Source: Cymbidium sinense
Lineage: Eukaryota > Streptophyta > Magnoliopsida > Asparagales > Orchidaceae
Assembly: GCA_021442155.1 (NCBI GenBank)
Contig: CM038216.1
Coordinates: 157,837,983 to 157,901,982, forward strand
Direction: 5' to 3'
DNA length: 64,000 nt
The notes beneath the pieces are model-generated. The model was not told the origin of the DNA, made no database searches, and worked only from the letters and a program-made list of their open reading frames with translations. A program made the translations under genes and the position numbers. Positions 1 to 12,460 of this stretch are shown piece after piece (the stretch's first letter is position 1; each line of letters begins with the position of its first letter).

Positions 1-1133
1 TGTCTAACTACAAGAGCAAAGACTAAAGCCCAATATAGAGATTAATGAGCATACTTTATTATAATAAGTTAATCAAAAGCCTAATCGAACCCATAAGTTA
101 AAAAAAATTTAATATAACATTTTTTAATATTTTATTTCTCATATTGGGATGTGTAGGGACAATCTTAGAATTCATCTTTCATTAATGATCATCAATCCCC
201 TTTCAATCTCATTTTTAATTATTTTGTTATATTAAAAGTCTTATAGCCAAGTGTCTTATAATAACTATAATCATGGGTTGAAATACATTATAACTTTAGA
301 ATTGATTGAAAATAAATTGGCTAAAAATTTCTCTTCTATTTAGCTTGTTGTTTGAAAGCTTAAGTTAGTCTTTTATTTAGTGAAATAAGCTAATTATCAT
401 CATTCCTTTTTATGCCGACTTAGTAATCACTTATTCCTATTCTCAAATTTTGCCACAAATACTACCACATTTTAAGCCTCCTTTAATATCATTCAGTGCC
501 AAACTTTAAGCTCACAATCACTTTAAACTCTGACTTATTGCTCTTGGTAGAACTAGATAAAACTAAGACTGTCTTATTTCCTACTCCTCAACATCCATAT
601 AAACTCCATTAAATCTTGTAATATAATCTAAATTATAAGTACATATCTTTTGTTAACCTCCATAAGATTTTCTATCCTTTACCCCACCTAATTTTTTTTA
701 AATGATCTTTCAAATAGCCTAAACTAACATAATCTAGTATAACCCTGAGATTCTTATAACTACACCATACACAACTCTTCATCATTCCACAAAACAAAAA
801 ATTTAAATACTATCCTTAGATATTAAGCTAAAGATTCATAACTTCTTTTAGCCTTTAATCTCACTAAAAGGCTACTAATAATCATTAACAAATCACCAAT
901 GCATTATTAAACAAAGTAGCAAGTGATGAGGTTGCTGTACTTGACAATGCTTACACCATAGATCAAAGAAACCAAGCCTTAAAAAAAATGAAATTGAGGA
1001 GTATCAAATTAACACCATCAATAAATTAGCAATCTACAAAGAAGACATTCTTCAACAATAAGATGAGTAGAAGCTACAAATTATCCAACCCCAACTTAAG
1101 ACTAAGTTTCACTATAATTAAAATAACATAACT
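1..1133. other. AT-rich intergenic sequence, no gene seen
   Basis: I see no convincing reading frame, RNA gene or terminal repeat here. The sequence is AT-rich with short runs of A and T. It may belong to the same decayed unit as the duplication that follows, but nothing identifies it. Confidence 0.5.
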
Positions 1134-2589
1134 CTTGTACTGTAAAACTTTATCAGATTACCAATGCATATTATTTTAGTTTGCCATAAAGAAGAACATC
1201 AATAATTCTTTCAATCTTTTTCAAATTCCTTACAAAGCTACATTTTAGTTTATTAGGTGAGTATTATCTTCTTCAAGGCCTCAAAATTATTAACTTGAGA
1301 GATCCCACCTTTAGCAATTGGGGATATAATGTTGGCACAATAAGAAGATTCCTTACTTCCATTTACCCTTTAAGAATGATGAAATCCTCAATATCCCTCA
1401 CTTTATCATTGTTAACCATTTTACATTTAACTATGAATAGCAATTTTATCATCACATAGCTTCTTCATTGCCTCAATCTAAGATGAAATTAACAAGAAAA
1501 GTTAATGTTAACTAAATTACCTTGAAAGGATTTATTAAATAATACATATACAGTTGGTATGGTGGAGAGAGCTTCATTTTTCTCACTAACCTCCTTTTTT
1601 AATTTTTTATGGAAGGTGATGGCAAAGATTTATTCAAATCACTCAGTAGTTTTTAATCTTTATTTCCTTACACCAACACCTTGGAATCTTATATTAAAAA
1701 CACCTTGTTGTTATACATCACTTTAGTAAAATGGGGAAGCTAAATTCATTATTCTTGCTATGGGAAGTAAAGATGTTATTTATAGATTTCCTATTTAATA
1801 AATAGTGTGAGTTATAATGATTTATAGATGGATAGTTTACAAGATTTTCATTCTATGATAATTTAGAAAACTAAATGCATATTTAAATACCTTAAAGTTA
1901 TAATTTAAGTAAGAATCGATCTAGAGAATTAGGTTAAGTAAGAGAAATCAAGGTTATAAAATTGCCAAAATGTTTCTTGGCCCAATGACTGTCTAAGCCT
2001 AAACTACTTGTCCAAAACTCGTAATTGTAATTCATTCAAACAAGCCAACTTCCTTCATATTAATTGGTGACTTGGTTGGATAAAGATTTTCACTAACTAA
2101 TAGAATTTGTTTAGTCACAAGTATCATCAAGGAATGACACATGTATTCCTATACATTTGGTCATATGTTCTACCCATCAATATTTATTATATACTTTCTT
2201 TTAATGCCAAAAATCCCAACCTAAGCCTATACGCGAGTCTAGACACTAATTCATTCATACTTAAATCTTATACTTTTAGCAATCTAATAAAATTTTAATG
2301 CTTTTCCTTTTCTCTAGCCCTTTTAGATTCCCTCTCTCAGCTATTTCCTATTCCACAAATCTTATACATCTAACGAATGAGATTCCAATGCCCATGAATA
2401 ATATTGCATCTAACATATAAACATATGTTAATTATAATAATTTTAATATGTTAGAATACATCTTAAATAAATAGTTTATAATACTGTAAAATATTTATAA
2501 TATAGTTTCTCAATAATTAATGTATCAACTATATATAAATCTATTTTAAAAAAATAATAAACAAAATATTAATTTAAGGTTTTTTATGT
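1134..2589. repeat. Direct repeat copy A (1.45 kb)
   Basis: This segment matches 3253-4700 in the same orientation almost end to end, with scattered substitutions and small indels. The match starts at the shared cttgtactgtaaaac and ends at a shared ttttttatgt. No TG...CA ends, primer-binding site or duplicated target site is evident, so it is described as a segmental duplication and not as an LTR pair. The best reading frame is disrupted here but open for about 107 codons in copy B. I recognise no protein family in it. Confidence 0.85.
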
Positions 2590-3252
2590 TGGCAATTTTG
2601 ATGATCCAATTCTTAAGCAATGCTCGAGTGTGCATTATATTAGTTGAAAATAAAATGAAGAATTCGAAAGTGTGAAGTTCAAGTGCTCACTCCATCTGAA
2701 AGCTTAAGCAAAATTTTAATGACAAATATTTGAGATCTTCATAGGAAAACTTCAATGATGAATAGAATGCTATATATCAAATAGATATGAGTAATCTTGA
2801 AAACTCAAACAAATACATTCTCTATCAAGTTTATGATATTTTAAAAAAATTTTAACTCTAATGAATTTATCCAAATAGTTGACAACTTAGTTGATTACTA
2901 TTGTTCATTTTTTTAAGAGAATTTATAAAAAATTATTTATAAAATTATAAATAATTTCTTTAGTTTGATTTGGTGGGGCCCACCTAGGTCAAACTTATGT
3001 TAAAAAGGTTGATCACTTTTGGACCTTGATTTGGATTTGGATTTATTCATGCTTTTAATTTGATTTTGATTTGCATTTATTTTGATTTTGTTTGAATTTC
3101 TTGAAGTTTAAATGACTTTAAGGATTAATTAGGATAATTAGATTAAGCACTCTATTCTCCTTAATTTAAATTTAAGTGTCTTTAGATTTTAATTTCTTTA
3201 GACTTGGATTTGATTTTGGTTTAAGTCTATCCAATTTAAAATAGCATGACTA
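2590..3252. other. Spacer between the two 1.45-kb direct repeats
   Basis: AT-rich spacer of 663 bp. It contains imperfect runs built from gatttggattt/gattttgattt near 3030-3100. No gene or RNA is recognisable. Confidence 0.5.
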
Positions 3253-4700
3253 CTTGTACTGTAAAACTTTATCATATTATCAATGCATATTTTTTAGTTT
3301 GCCAAAAAGTGGAACATCAATAATTCTTTCAATCTTTGTCAAATTCCTTTCGAAGCTACATTTTAGTTTAATAGGTGAGTATTATCTTCTTCAAGGCCTC
3401 AAAATTATTAACTTGAGAGGTCCCACCTTTAGCAATTGGGGATATAATGTTGGCACAATAAGAGGATTTCTTACTTCCATTTACCCTTTAAGAATGATGA
3501 AATCCTCAATATCCCTCACTTTATCATTGGTAACTATTTTACATTTAATTATGAATAGCAATTTTATCATCACATAGCTTCTTCATTGCCTCAATCTAAG
3601 ATGAAATTAACAAGAAAAGTTAATGTTAACTAAATTACCTTGAAAGGATTTATTAAATAATACATATACAGTTGGTATGGTGGAGAGAACTTCATTTTCT
3701 CACTAACCTCCTTTTTTGATTTTTTATGGAAGGTGATGGCAAAGATTTATTCAAATCACTCAGTAGTTTTTAATCTTTATTTCTTTACACCAACACCTTG
3801 GAATCTTATATTTTTTTTTAAAAAAAAAACATTTTTGTTATACATCACTTTAGTAAAATGGGGAAGCTAAATTCATTATTCTTGCTATGGGAAGATTTAT
3901 TTAATAAATAGTGTGAATTGTAATGATTTATAAAGAGATAATTTACAAGATTTTCATTCTCTTATTCTTTTTAAAGTTGTCTTTTAAATATGCAAGATAA
4001 TTTAGAAAATTAAATGCATATTTAAATACCTTAAAGTTATAATTTAAGTAAGAATCGATCTAGAGAATTATGTTAAGAGAAATCAAGGTTATAAAGTTGC
4101 CAAAATGTTTATGAATATGCTCAACCCAATGACTGTCTAAACCTAAACTACCTGCCCAAAACTCCTAATTATAATTCATTCAAACAAGCCAACATCCTTC
4201 ATATTAATTTGGCGACTTGGTTGGATAAAGATTTTCACTAACTAATAGAATTTGTTTAGTCACAAGTATCATCAAGGAATGGCGCATGTATTCCTATACA
4301 TTTGGCCATATGTTCTATGTATTTGGATAGTATGAAGCCATCAATATTTATTATATACTTTCTTTTAATGCCAAAAATCCCAGCTTAAGTCTATATGTGA
4401 TTCTAGACACTATTTTATTCATATTCAAATCTTATATTTTCAACAATCTAATAAAATTTTAACGCTTTTCCCTTTTAGATTCCCTCTCTCAGCTATTTCC
4501 TATTCCACAAATCTTATCCATCTAAAGAATGAGATTCCAATTGTCATAACTAATATTGCATCTAACATATAAACATATGTTAATTATAATAATTTTCAAA
4601 AGATTTATAATATAGTTTCTGTATATAATTAACGTATTAACTATATACAAATCTATTTTAAAAAATAATAAACAAAATATTAATTTAAGATTTTTTATGT
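3253..4700. repeat. Direct repeat copy B (1.45 kb)
   Basis: Second copy of the duplication starting at 1134. It holds a 107-codon plus-strand frame (3254-3577) that is interrupted in copy A. The predicted peptide has no motif I recognise and is not supported as a gene. The copies differ by many substitutions and small indels, so the duplication is not recent. Confidence 0.85.
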
Positions 4701-4778
4701 CCTTGACCAAACAAGCAATTCAATTTTGATCGGTAATCTTTTAGTGCAGTCTTTATCGACTAAAAATGTTAAAAGAAA

Positions 4779-4809
4779 ATAATAATAATAATAATAATAA
4801 TAATAATTT
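4779..4809. repeat. (AAT)n microsatellite
   Basis: Short run of AAT units in the AT-rich flank between the duplicated segment and the ATL gene. Confidence 0.9.
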
Positions 4810-4949
4810 TAATAAATACATAAGCTTAATTGACAACGGATTAAAACGAATTTTGCTATGGGAAGTCAGCGCACCAAACTTCAACTAATAAACATTAAAG
4901 CTTCTCGACTTCATAGCCGCCCATGCCTCACATTCACACGATTCGCCTA

Positions 4950-4951
<2 letters not shown>

Positions 4952-4981
<30 letters not shown>
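4952..4981. repeat. (TC)n microsatellite
   Basis: About 15 TC units, roughly 130 bp past the stop codon of the minus-strand ATL gene. On the gene strand this is a GA run that would lie in the 3' UTR or just beyond it. Confidence 0.9.
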
Positions 4982-4984
<3 letters not shown>

Positions 4985-5108
4985 TTTAAAGCTCACCAGC
5001 AGATCATTAAATTCTAGCATGCCACTCGCCATTAAAGCTCCATCGTCACCGGTGGCCAGACGCAGACCTATACTGATTACTCCCGGTCCCCAGCCCCCCG
5101 CCAACCGG

Positions 5109-6284
5109 CTACCCCCGGTTAAATCTCTCCGGCGAAAGCAGCGCCTCCGGGTCCCCACACCTCATCCGACTGGACGAGAACCCGACGGCTCGCCCCATCC
5201 ACATCGCCGACGGGCTAGTCATCGATCTGCTCCTCCTGCCACCAATTGCTGTAGTCGACGAACCCACTGCCCCGCAGCCGCCTACAGTGGAGAGTTGCAC
5301 GAACCCCCATCGCCGAACAAATGGCGATTTAATCACCCCACTGCCGCCACTCCGATGATAATACGGTCTCGCCGACCCCCCGCCGCCGAACGGCGATGGC
5401 CAACGCTTGCTCCAAAACCCTCGGTATTGATGATGGCTCTGCTGCTGCTGCCGGAGCCGCCACGCTGGCGATACAGTTGTCGCCGCCCTAACATCCATCA
5501 CCATCCGCTCCGCCCCAACGCTACGCTCGAATCCGAACGAGTACGATCTCTTGAGGAGAAAACCCCTACCTCTTTCCTCCAAAACCGGCGACGCTGGATC
5601 TGGTGGAGCCGGGTGCTCGAGAACGATGTCATCGAAGCTAGGGCGGATGCGAGCCGCGCGCATGGGGACGAAGGGGGAATCGGATCGGAAGGAAACGGTG
5701 GCGCGGCAAAGGGGGCAGCTGGGGTGGGATCGAAGCCATACGTCTATGCATTCGACGTGGAAGGCGTGGCCGCAGAGCGGGAGGGTGCGGAGCCACTCGC
5801 CGTCGTCGAACTCAAAGAGGCAGACTGCGCAGTCCCGATTCGTCGAGGACGGTTGCTTCGCTTTTGATCTGGAGAAGATGAAGAGCGGTAGGGTTTTGAT
5901 TGCCGCGTCGTCGAGTCCGTAGGGGGAGAGAAGATGATCAGAATAGGAGTCCGCAGAAAAGAGGAAGGCGGAGGTGTAGGGAGGAGGAGGGGAGAATTGG
6001 GATTGTGATCCTGTTCCGATATCGGAGGCAGCGGAGCGGAGGAGGTGGCGACATCGCCGCCATCGCCTCCATCGGCGGCGGAGTTGGCGGATCTGGCGGG
6101 AGAGCAGGCGGGCGTAAACGAAGATGAGAAATGCTGTGCCAACGACGGCAAACATTGCGATAAGAGCTGGGCTGAGGTTGTCGATGATTCTCGACGGGGG
6201 TTGTACCCCGGCGGATGCTGCGGCGGCGGCGGGAGATGGTGCCCATTCGAATTCGTACTCTGGCGATCTTTCCGGTAACACCAT
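5109..6284 (-). CDS. ATL-family RING-H2 E3 ubiquitin ligase, intronless
   Basis: Encodes 391 residues. Order of parts: short N-terminus, one hydrophobic membrane segment (about residues 38-60), a strongly basic stop-transfer stretch (64-80), a GLD motif (123-125), then a RING-H2 finger. Its zinc ligands are C152, C155, C171, H173, H176, C179, C190 and C193, with the ATL-typical proline at 169 and tryptophan at 183. The C-terminal 190 residues are Ser/Arg/Gly-rich and include RSYSFGFERS (246-255) and FWSKRWPSPF (290-299). Known for the family: ATL proteins are membrane-anchored ubiquitin ligases, usually intronless, often elicitor- or stress-responsive. The start is the first ATG of the frame, just before the membrane segment. 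The gene is a GC-rich island, unlike its flanks. A Mutator-like element ends about 216 bp upstream of the ATG. The substrate and exact ATL subclass are not readable from sequence. Confidence 0.93.
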   Translation of the reverse strand: MVLPERSPEYEFEWAPSPAAAAASAGVQPPSRIIDNLSPALIAMFAVVGTAFLIFVYARLLSRQIRQLRRRWRRWRRCRHLLRSAASDIGTGSQSQFSPPPPYTSAFLFSADSYSDHLLSPYGLDDAAIKTLPLFIFSRSKAKQPSSTNRDCAVCLFEFDDGEWLRTLPLCGHAFHVECIDVWLRSHPSCPLCRATVSFRSDSPFVPMRAARIRPSFDDIVLEHPAPPDPASPVLEERGRGFLLKRSYSFGFERSVGAERMVMDVRAATTVSPAWRLRQQQQSHHQYRGFWSKRWPSPFGGGGSARPYYHRSGGSGVIKSPFVRRWGFVQLSTVGGCGAVGSSTTAIGGRRSRSMTSPSAMWMGRAVGFSSSRMRCGDPEALLSPERFNRG

Positions 6285-6451
6285 GGGAGCTAGGTAGGGA
6301 GATGGGAGTCGTCCGGAGAAAGAATGAAGTAGCGATACTGGTGAGAACGCGAGCTGGAGACTGGAAAGCAGGCTTCTTGCTGTCTACATAGTCCATACCT
6401 TGCATTAATTATCTCTTTGGTATGAACGGGGGTTCATGTTAAACAAATCCA

Positions 6452-6460
6452 ATATATATA
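6452..6460 (-). promoter_or_regulatory. Candidate TATA element of the ATL gene
   Basis: On the minus strand this reads tatatatt, about 170 bp upstream of the ATL start codon and about 40 bp inside the end of the inserted Mutator-like element. Position and composition fit a core promoter, but the whole flank is AT-rich, so the call is weak. Confidence 0.35.
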
Positions 6461-6491
6461 ATTATTATATCAACATTAGCATATAGGGTAC

Positions 6492-6499
6492 ATATTGTT
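6492..6499. repeat. MULE target-site duplication, left copy
   Basis: atattgtt directly before the left inverted repeat, matching 38899-38906 beyond the right end. A ninth base may have been lost or mutated, since the right side reads atattgttt. Confidence 0.75.
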
Positions 6500-6582
6500 G
6501 ATCAAATTTTTAGAAGGATTATTCAAAAGTTTAAATTTAATAAAAGAAGTATTAAAAATTAATATATAAAAGAGCAAAAATG
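6500..6582 (+). repeat. MULE terminal inverted repeat, left
   Basis: Aligns with the reverse complement of 38815-38898. The inner 31 bp (6552-6582) are identical. The outer part shares caaatttttag and caaaag blocks with substitutions between them. Confidence 0.85.
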
Positions 6583-6590
6583 CATTCTTA

Positions 6591-6702
6591 ATTAGAGTTT
6601 TCAGAAAACTCTAATTACATTAGCGTATTCAGAAAATATTAATTATATTAGCGTTTTCAGAAAATACTAATTACATTAGTGTTTTCAGAAAACGCTAATT
6701 AC
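6591..6702. repeat. Four 28-bp tandem palindromic repeats beside the MULE left end
   Basis: Units start at 6591, 6619, 6647 and 6675, with a degenerate fifth from 6703. Each unit is nearly a perfect palindrome of the type ttagcgtttt-cag-aaaacgctaa. No matching array is visible at the right end, so it is an asymmetric subterminal array. Confidence 0.9.
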
Positions 6703-7881
6703 ATTAGTATTTACAAATGATATATCCGCAACTACTAATTATTAGTGATGGATATGCAATCAACGTTTCGAGGAGAAAAAAAATACGACAAATGTTAATC
6801 AAGTTTTAGAATTATTCACGTTATCTAGAAAAACATGACAATTATCCATTTTTATTTTTCTAATTCTTCGTAATAATAATATATAAAAATATTAAATATA
6901 CAGAATAATATTAAATAGATTTAAAGAGTAAATTAAAAATAATTTAATATGGATAATTTTAAAATAATTTATAATATTTTATGAGTATTAAAATAATGAA
7001 TTAAATTTTTTTTATAATGATAAGTAATATTATAGACATTAATTAATATTTCATTTAATAACATGATTAATTAATATTAATCACAAAGATAGTTTTAAAT
7101 TAAGAATTATTTTAAAATTTAAAATTTTAAAATCTCCTTAGATTATTTAGGTTGATCTATTTATTCCAAAAGTATTGAAAGCACCAACATGAGTCTAAAT
7201 AATAGCAAAATATTAATGAAATAATTTGATATTTGTTAAATCTTTTTATAAAATTATGGTAATATTTTTAAAGTTATTTATTAATAATAAAAAGTATGAA
7301 TAAAAAATTTATTTTTACATATTTTGTTGATTATAAAAAGTCAGATATGAAATAAAATTTTATGCTTCTGTATAATTTAAGATAGTGATATATATTAATA
7401 AAATAATTTAAATTTATTTATTTTAGTTATACTTGATATGTTAATTCTATGATCTTAAGTTAGTTCGATATAAATAAAATTATTTAAAAATAATAATTTG
7501 TATGATAATTTATATTAATAAAATTTTATAATATTGAGATATCAAGTATAAATATTTTGTAGATTTGGTAAGTGGCTGTATAAATCATTAATAATTCTGA
7601 AATATATGTGTATCTATTCTACACTAGTTTATGATTAGAATGAATAAACTATATGTTTTATATAATTTATAGTTATATTAATTTAATAGCATTTATTGGA
7701 TGCCTAGTAGTCCAAAGAAAATTTAAATTTATGTATATTCTTAAAATTCCAAAAATTTTCTTATATTTATATGATGCTCTTTCAATCATAATAAACTAAT
7801 TTTGATCACATAAATAAATTAATAAAAAATACATATTTAAAATATCACTTAGTATATTATAAATAAATAAATTAGATAAGA
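6703..7881. other. MULE subterminal AT-rich noncoding region
   Basis: Very AT-rich sequence between the 28-bp array and the end of the transposase frame. It contains no frame, RNA or repeat that I can identify. Confidence 0.5.
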
Positions 7882-10800
7882 CTAATGTCTCTTACGTTGT
7901 GGTGGGATGGCACTTGTTCCAAGTGTATATCTATTTGGAGGTCGCAATGGTCTTTGTCACAATTGATGCTCTTTTTCTTGATCTGCCTCCTCCTCATGTG
8001 GTGTTGCAAAAATTGAAGATTATGATTGCATCCAATTACTATCTTGATAAATTGGAGTAGACAACATATGCATAGGCGATCCCTCAAAAGGGCAGCTCAT
8101 ATTATGTGATACATGTATAGGCATACTTTGAAATTGTAAGTCTAAATGACCACTTTCATAAGTATTCCACTGCAGATCAAATGACGGTCCTTCATGTGTT
8201 GATGGTACAATATATGTTGAAGGTACTGCATGTGTTGAGTGTTGTGAAGCTTCATTAATCAATCTCCTTGTATTACAAGCAAATGATCTTTTAGGATGAT
8301 CAAAATATGATCGTTGTGGCGTATCATGCGTTGACCAACGTTGAACATTAGAAGTTGACCTTCGTGGACCATGATATCCTTCATATTCTTCACAAGTATG
8401 CTCTGTGTAAAAGTTATGCTCAATCAATTGGTCAAATATACTGTAATCAATATGAATAGATTTCTCCACTCTAGTAGACAACTCTGAGATCTTATCTAGA
8501 GCAAGTTCCATTGCACTAGCATTTTCACCATGCCCGCCAAAGAAATGAATGCAATACCTTCGAACATTATAGTAATCCATCCGTGTATAATTAAAACTTA
8601 GAGTTATGTAAAAATAAATCGATCATTTACTATGAAATTAAATTATTAAGTCATACCATAATTCTCTCCTAGTGACTTAGGATAGTATGTATCTTGTGGT
8701 GGTGAGTTAATGCTTTGACTAAGTAGAGTAATGCCCATGATTTATAACATCACATATAAGTAGCTAATTCTTTTATTATTCCCTTCTGATGGGTTTAATT
8801 GAACTATATATGTCCGATGATTATTCCATAATGCAATATAATTTTGATAATAATACATCCAATCAACTTCTGCTCTTCCTCGCCCATCAACCCTCTTAAA
8901 TTTTTGATATATTGGTTCAATCATTGTAGATTGCAAGCTGCCAAACTAATACATTACTCGATCTGGAAGATGCCACTCAGCACACTTTCAACTAATAAGT
9001 AGAACACAGGCAGTTTAAATATCCATACTTCTAAGAAAAATCTCTGGCAACCAAACCATTATTCCATCCAAGTCCGCCAAATAGCCCATTTACCAAATTT
9101 TAATTAAAATGATTAACATAAGTATCTCTTATAATTGCATTATTAATTATGAAGGTTAGCTTGTATCTGACTTTATTGAAGTCCATCAATTTCATCTCTA
9201 TACATCTTCACATTTCTAAGTGGTACTTCTAGTACCAATTCAACATTCCACCTATATATATGTTTAATTTATATTATTACTCAATTAAAAATAATAATAA
9301 TATATACATATTAGTTAGTCATATAAAACATACATGTATCCAAGTGGTTTGCGAGAGATATCTCTTGGAAATGGGACATGAAGAGTTGACCTCCCTACAT
9401 GCAAATGCTCTTAAGATCACACTTGTAACAAGTGCAAACACCTAGCTATTCTAACACCTTTGGGCTTTGTTGAAAGATTTAGTTCTCTATACAAGTGTGC
9501 AAGTGCATAGCTTCCCAAAAATATCGAGCAAAGGCAACTAAATCTTCTAATAATGACAAATATTGTAAATGCAAGTGTGATTTAGATGTGTCTGGTAGTA
9601 AGAAGCATCCTAACATATATAAGATATATCCTCTAACATGCCTCAAAAAATAGGATAAAGCAAATCTTCATATGAATCTCTTAAAAGGTCCATCTTAGCC
9701 AACATAGTAGTATTATTGAGTGAGCATCTGAGTAGCCCATGCGAAAATTTGCTACAACATCATGGTCTCTAAGATGATGATAATAACATCTGCATCAGGG
9801 TAGCTGCCTAATAAGTCATCACAACATTCATGCCAACTTGTCCAACCTAATCCGAGGCCAACAACTATAGGAGCGATTAAAGGTGCTCCATCAACCATAA
9901 CACTAAGGAGTGTTATAGTCATCTCTCCTATAAGTAAGTGAAATGTATTTGTTAATGGATACCATCTCCACCAATGTTGTGATAAGGTGATGATCCATCC
10001 TAATAAATTATAAATGTCATATATAGTCAATACCAGCAAGTTACAAAGCTTGAATAAAGTGAGGGCATCATGGCCACTCGTCAATCATTCGTAAATGACT
10101 TGTAGCTTCAAGAATTGTTCCTTGTATGACACAAAAAATATTATTACAAGTAAATACATGCAAAAAAAAATTTTAGTTAAAATAGTACAAATATTTATCT
10201 CATCAGGGTTTGATGCTCGATGTAAGATGCCTAAGGAGGAGATGCTAGGCGGAGCATTATTTTCATTTGGTTCAATGTCTGCTTCAACATGTCATCGTCT
10301 ATCACGGCGGTCTACTATGCTTGCGTCCTTGTCCATCTCTATATGATAGGAGTTCAAAATATATTATTAATCCATAATGTGTTATTTTTAAAAAATTAAC
10401 ATAAGTATATTAACATTTCACCTACTACTACTTATAATATTAGGGCAAGACTATTATGACCCATGTTTTTGTAAATGCTACATATTCTACTTGACGTAGT
10501 TCTAGCCTCGTCCATTGTATTCCTAATCCTTGTAATCTTTGGCCTTCCAGATCTTCTCCTAAAAGTTGGAGGTAGTAGAGCGACAATACCTTGTTCGTCA
10601 TCATATGGTGGCCAGAATTCTTTCTCAGGTATCACATGAAAATAGGGAATCATATGCCTGCTTATAAAATTCTAGTCTAAAATATCCTGATATAAAAACT
10701 GTATGGTCTAAATGTCTTATTCCAAGGGTAGCAACTTCATGTACACATGGGGTATGATATATTTGTGGCTTATTACAAGTGCAAGCACAGGTGTTAGATG

Positions 10801-11478
10801 AGATAATATCAACACAAAATTCCCTACAAGACATATCAAATACTTGGTATTCACAACTATTAATACATGTGGGCTTAGGATATTGACGGGCATCATACTC
10901 AATCCTTTGTAATATTGCTCTTGTGCATGGTACAAATGGTGCATCTTGCATTGATAGCCATTGTGTAGCATCAAGATCGCTTTAAAAATAATACAACTAG
11001 GTTATAATAAATGGCATAAATTAGACCCTAGATAGGTAAACCACTAGCACGTTTTAAAATCCCATTAAAACATTCGGAAGTATTAGTTTTCATCATGCCA
11101 TACCTACTTCCAGCATCATGTGTTAATGATAACTTAATGATGTCATGCTTTGTAAGCCAATCAAAAGCCTCCTTCTTAACATTTTTACTATCTATCATAT
11201 ACCGATTAAAAATTTGTACATCATCAGTATTACCTGTCAAATACATTTTCTCACAAATGGTGTCAACATCAGTTAGTGCAAGCTTCCTTAAAGTCTTTTT
11301 AAAGTTCTCTCATAAATGTTGTAGACAATATCTATGTGCAACCCATGGAAAGATTTCTTTGCAGCCACGAATCAATCCAAAGTGTTTGTTAGAAATTATG
11401 CATAGATCTTGACGATAGGTTCCACCAAGTCATGAAGTAACTGTAAAAATCATAACCAAGACTCATTATTTTCAGACT
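7882..11478 (-). pseudogene. MULE transposase C-terminal half: DDE remainder, SWIM finger, plant mobile domain
   Basis: Continuation on the minus strand of the frame that stops at 35157. It opens with the ENNESW block typical of MULE transposases and reaches a TGA at 11450-11452 where a tryptophan codon is expected. A SWIM-type zinc finger (CxC...CxH, in CTCNKPQIYHTPCVH) lies near 10740-10800. A basic block ending in GRPK and a degenerate zinc knuckle follow (10440-10600). From about 10070 to 8740 the frames give a plant mobile domain (WRWYPLTNTFHL, GEMTITL, and a C-terminal block with IALWNNHRTYIV). The tail ends at a TAG at 7882-7884. Several frameshifts and stops break it. MULE-PMD fusions are known in plants. 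The coding capacity is lost, so I call it a pseudogene. Confidence 0.85.
11474..11478. repeat. Target-site duplication of the giant-LTR element, left copy (AGACT)
   Basis: agact directly precedes the LTR start tgttgacc and is repeated exactly at 35157-35161. Five bp is the size made by Ty3/gypsy integrases. Confidence 0.95.
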
Positions 11479-12169
11479 TGTTGACCACAACTATGTGCCA
11501 CTTGAAATTAAATAAATGAAGTAGAGGTTAAAACACCATAATCGCGATCAAAATCGATTAAATTCGCTTTAATATGAAAATTCAACTTCGTAATGTGTCG
11601 AAAATGTTAAAATTAATTAAATGAAAAATATCAAATCAGTTAATGACCAATCATATAATTAAAATCAATTTTTAAAAAAATTACACGTATATCAAAGTTG
11701 AGTAGCCCGACGATATCCGAATGACCTCCATTTGCAAAATTAATTGCGCCATTGTCACCGAAATATTGAAATCTATCAAACGACGCCTTCAATCGATTCG
11801 TAAGTATGCCAACGCCGACACGTGATGTCGCATTTTAAACATAATTTCATTTTAGCAGTCGCCAATGTTGCTTAAACGACCTCCGATCGCAAAATTGATC
11901 GCGTTGTTGCGCTCGACACAACAAAAATAACTAAAATTAACACTCATATTGCTAGGGTTTATTATTAGGATGATTCATCAAAATTTTACAATTTAGGTTA
12001 ATTATATTAATCTTTAAGCTAATAATCTCTTAATCTCTATTAATCCTTATCTTAACTCAACCGTCCAAGTTACCAATTAAAATGCCTATCTCATCCATTG
12101 ACGCCGCTTGCTAATAGATTGGCCTAACCTAAAGGCCAAAAGGAATACACTATCCCTAATCTCGTACGG

Positions 12170-12460
12170 CTCCTTCATTGACTCTCATTCATGCTCCCTT
12201 CTCTCAGCTCTTGTTTTCCTCTCTGCTGCTCGCGATTTCTCCCTCTCGGCTGAAACAGCTCTCGGTTCTCTTCCTCAATCGCTCCTTAGCTCTCACACGA
12301 GTCTCCCTTCCTCATTTCTTGTTATCGGCCAAAGCCTTACGTGCGGTTCTACCATTCCTTCCATCCGATCGAACTGTTTGCTCTTTCTAAGGAAGCCGAA
12401 ACCTTCTTCTTCCTTTCCCCTTAATATTCGATACCTCCAAGTCGTCTCTTTCTAAGTAAG
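12170..12460 (+). promoter_or_regulatory. CT-rich leader-like block within the 5' LTR
   Basis: Pyrimidine-rich stretch that looks like a plant 5' UTR, ending in tctaagtaagc, which resembles a splice donor. Equivalent blocks occur at about 28980-29275 and 57530-57895; the third is followed by ggtaagtgag. It gives open frames on both strands because of its composition, but no protein family is visible in them. Confidence 0.4.

Noticed and set aside
1134..4700. The 1.45-kb direct repeats as an LTR pair
   Set aside because: No TG...CA ends, primer-binding site, polypurine tract, element-coded domain or flanking duplication could be found.
4923..5867. 314-codon plus-strand frame opposite the ATL gene
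   Set aside because: It overlaps the RING-H2 gene in antisense. It is Pro/Arg-rich, with no domain, and its length is explained by the GC-rich codons of the real gene. Other frames at 5551-6405 are rejected for the same reason.
12108..12455. 115-codon Ser/Leu-rich frame in the 5' LTR
   Set aside because: It is a product of the CT-rich block. The equivalent frames in the other two LTRs are different in sequence and reading frame.
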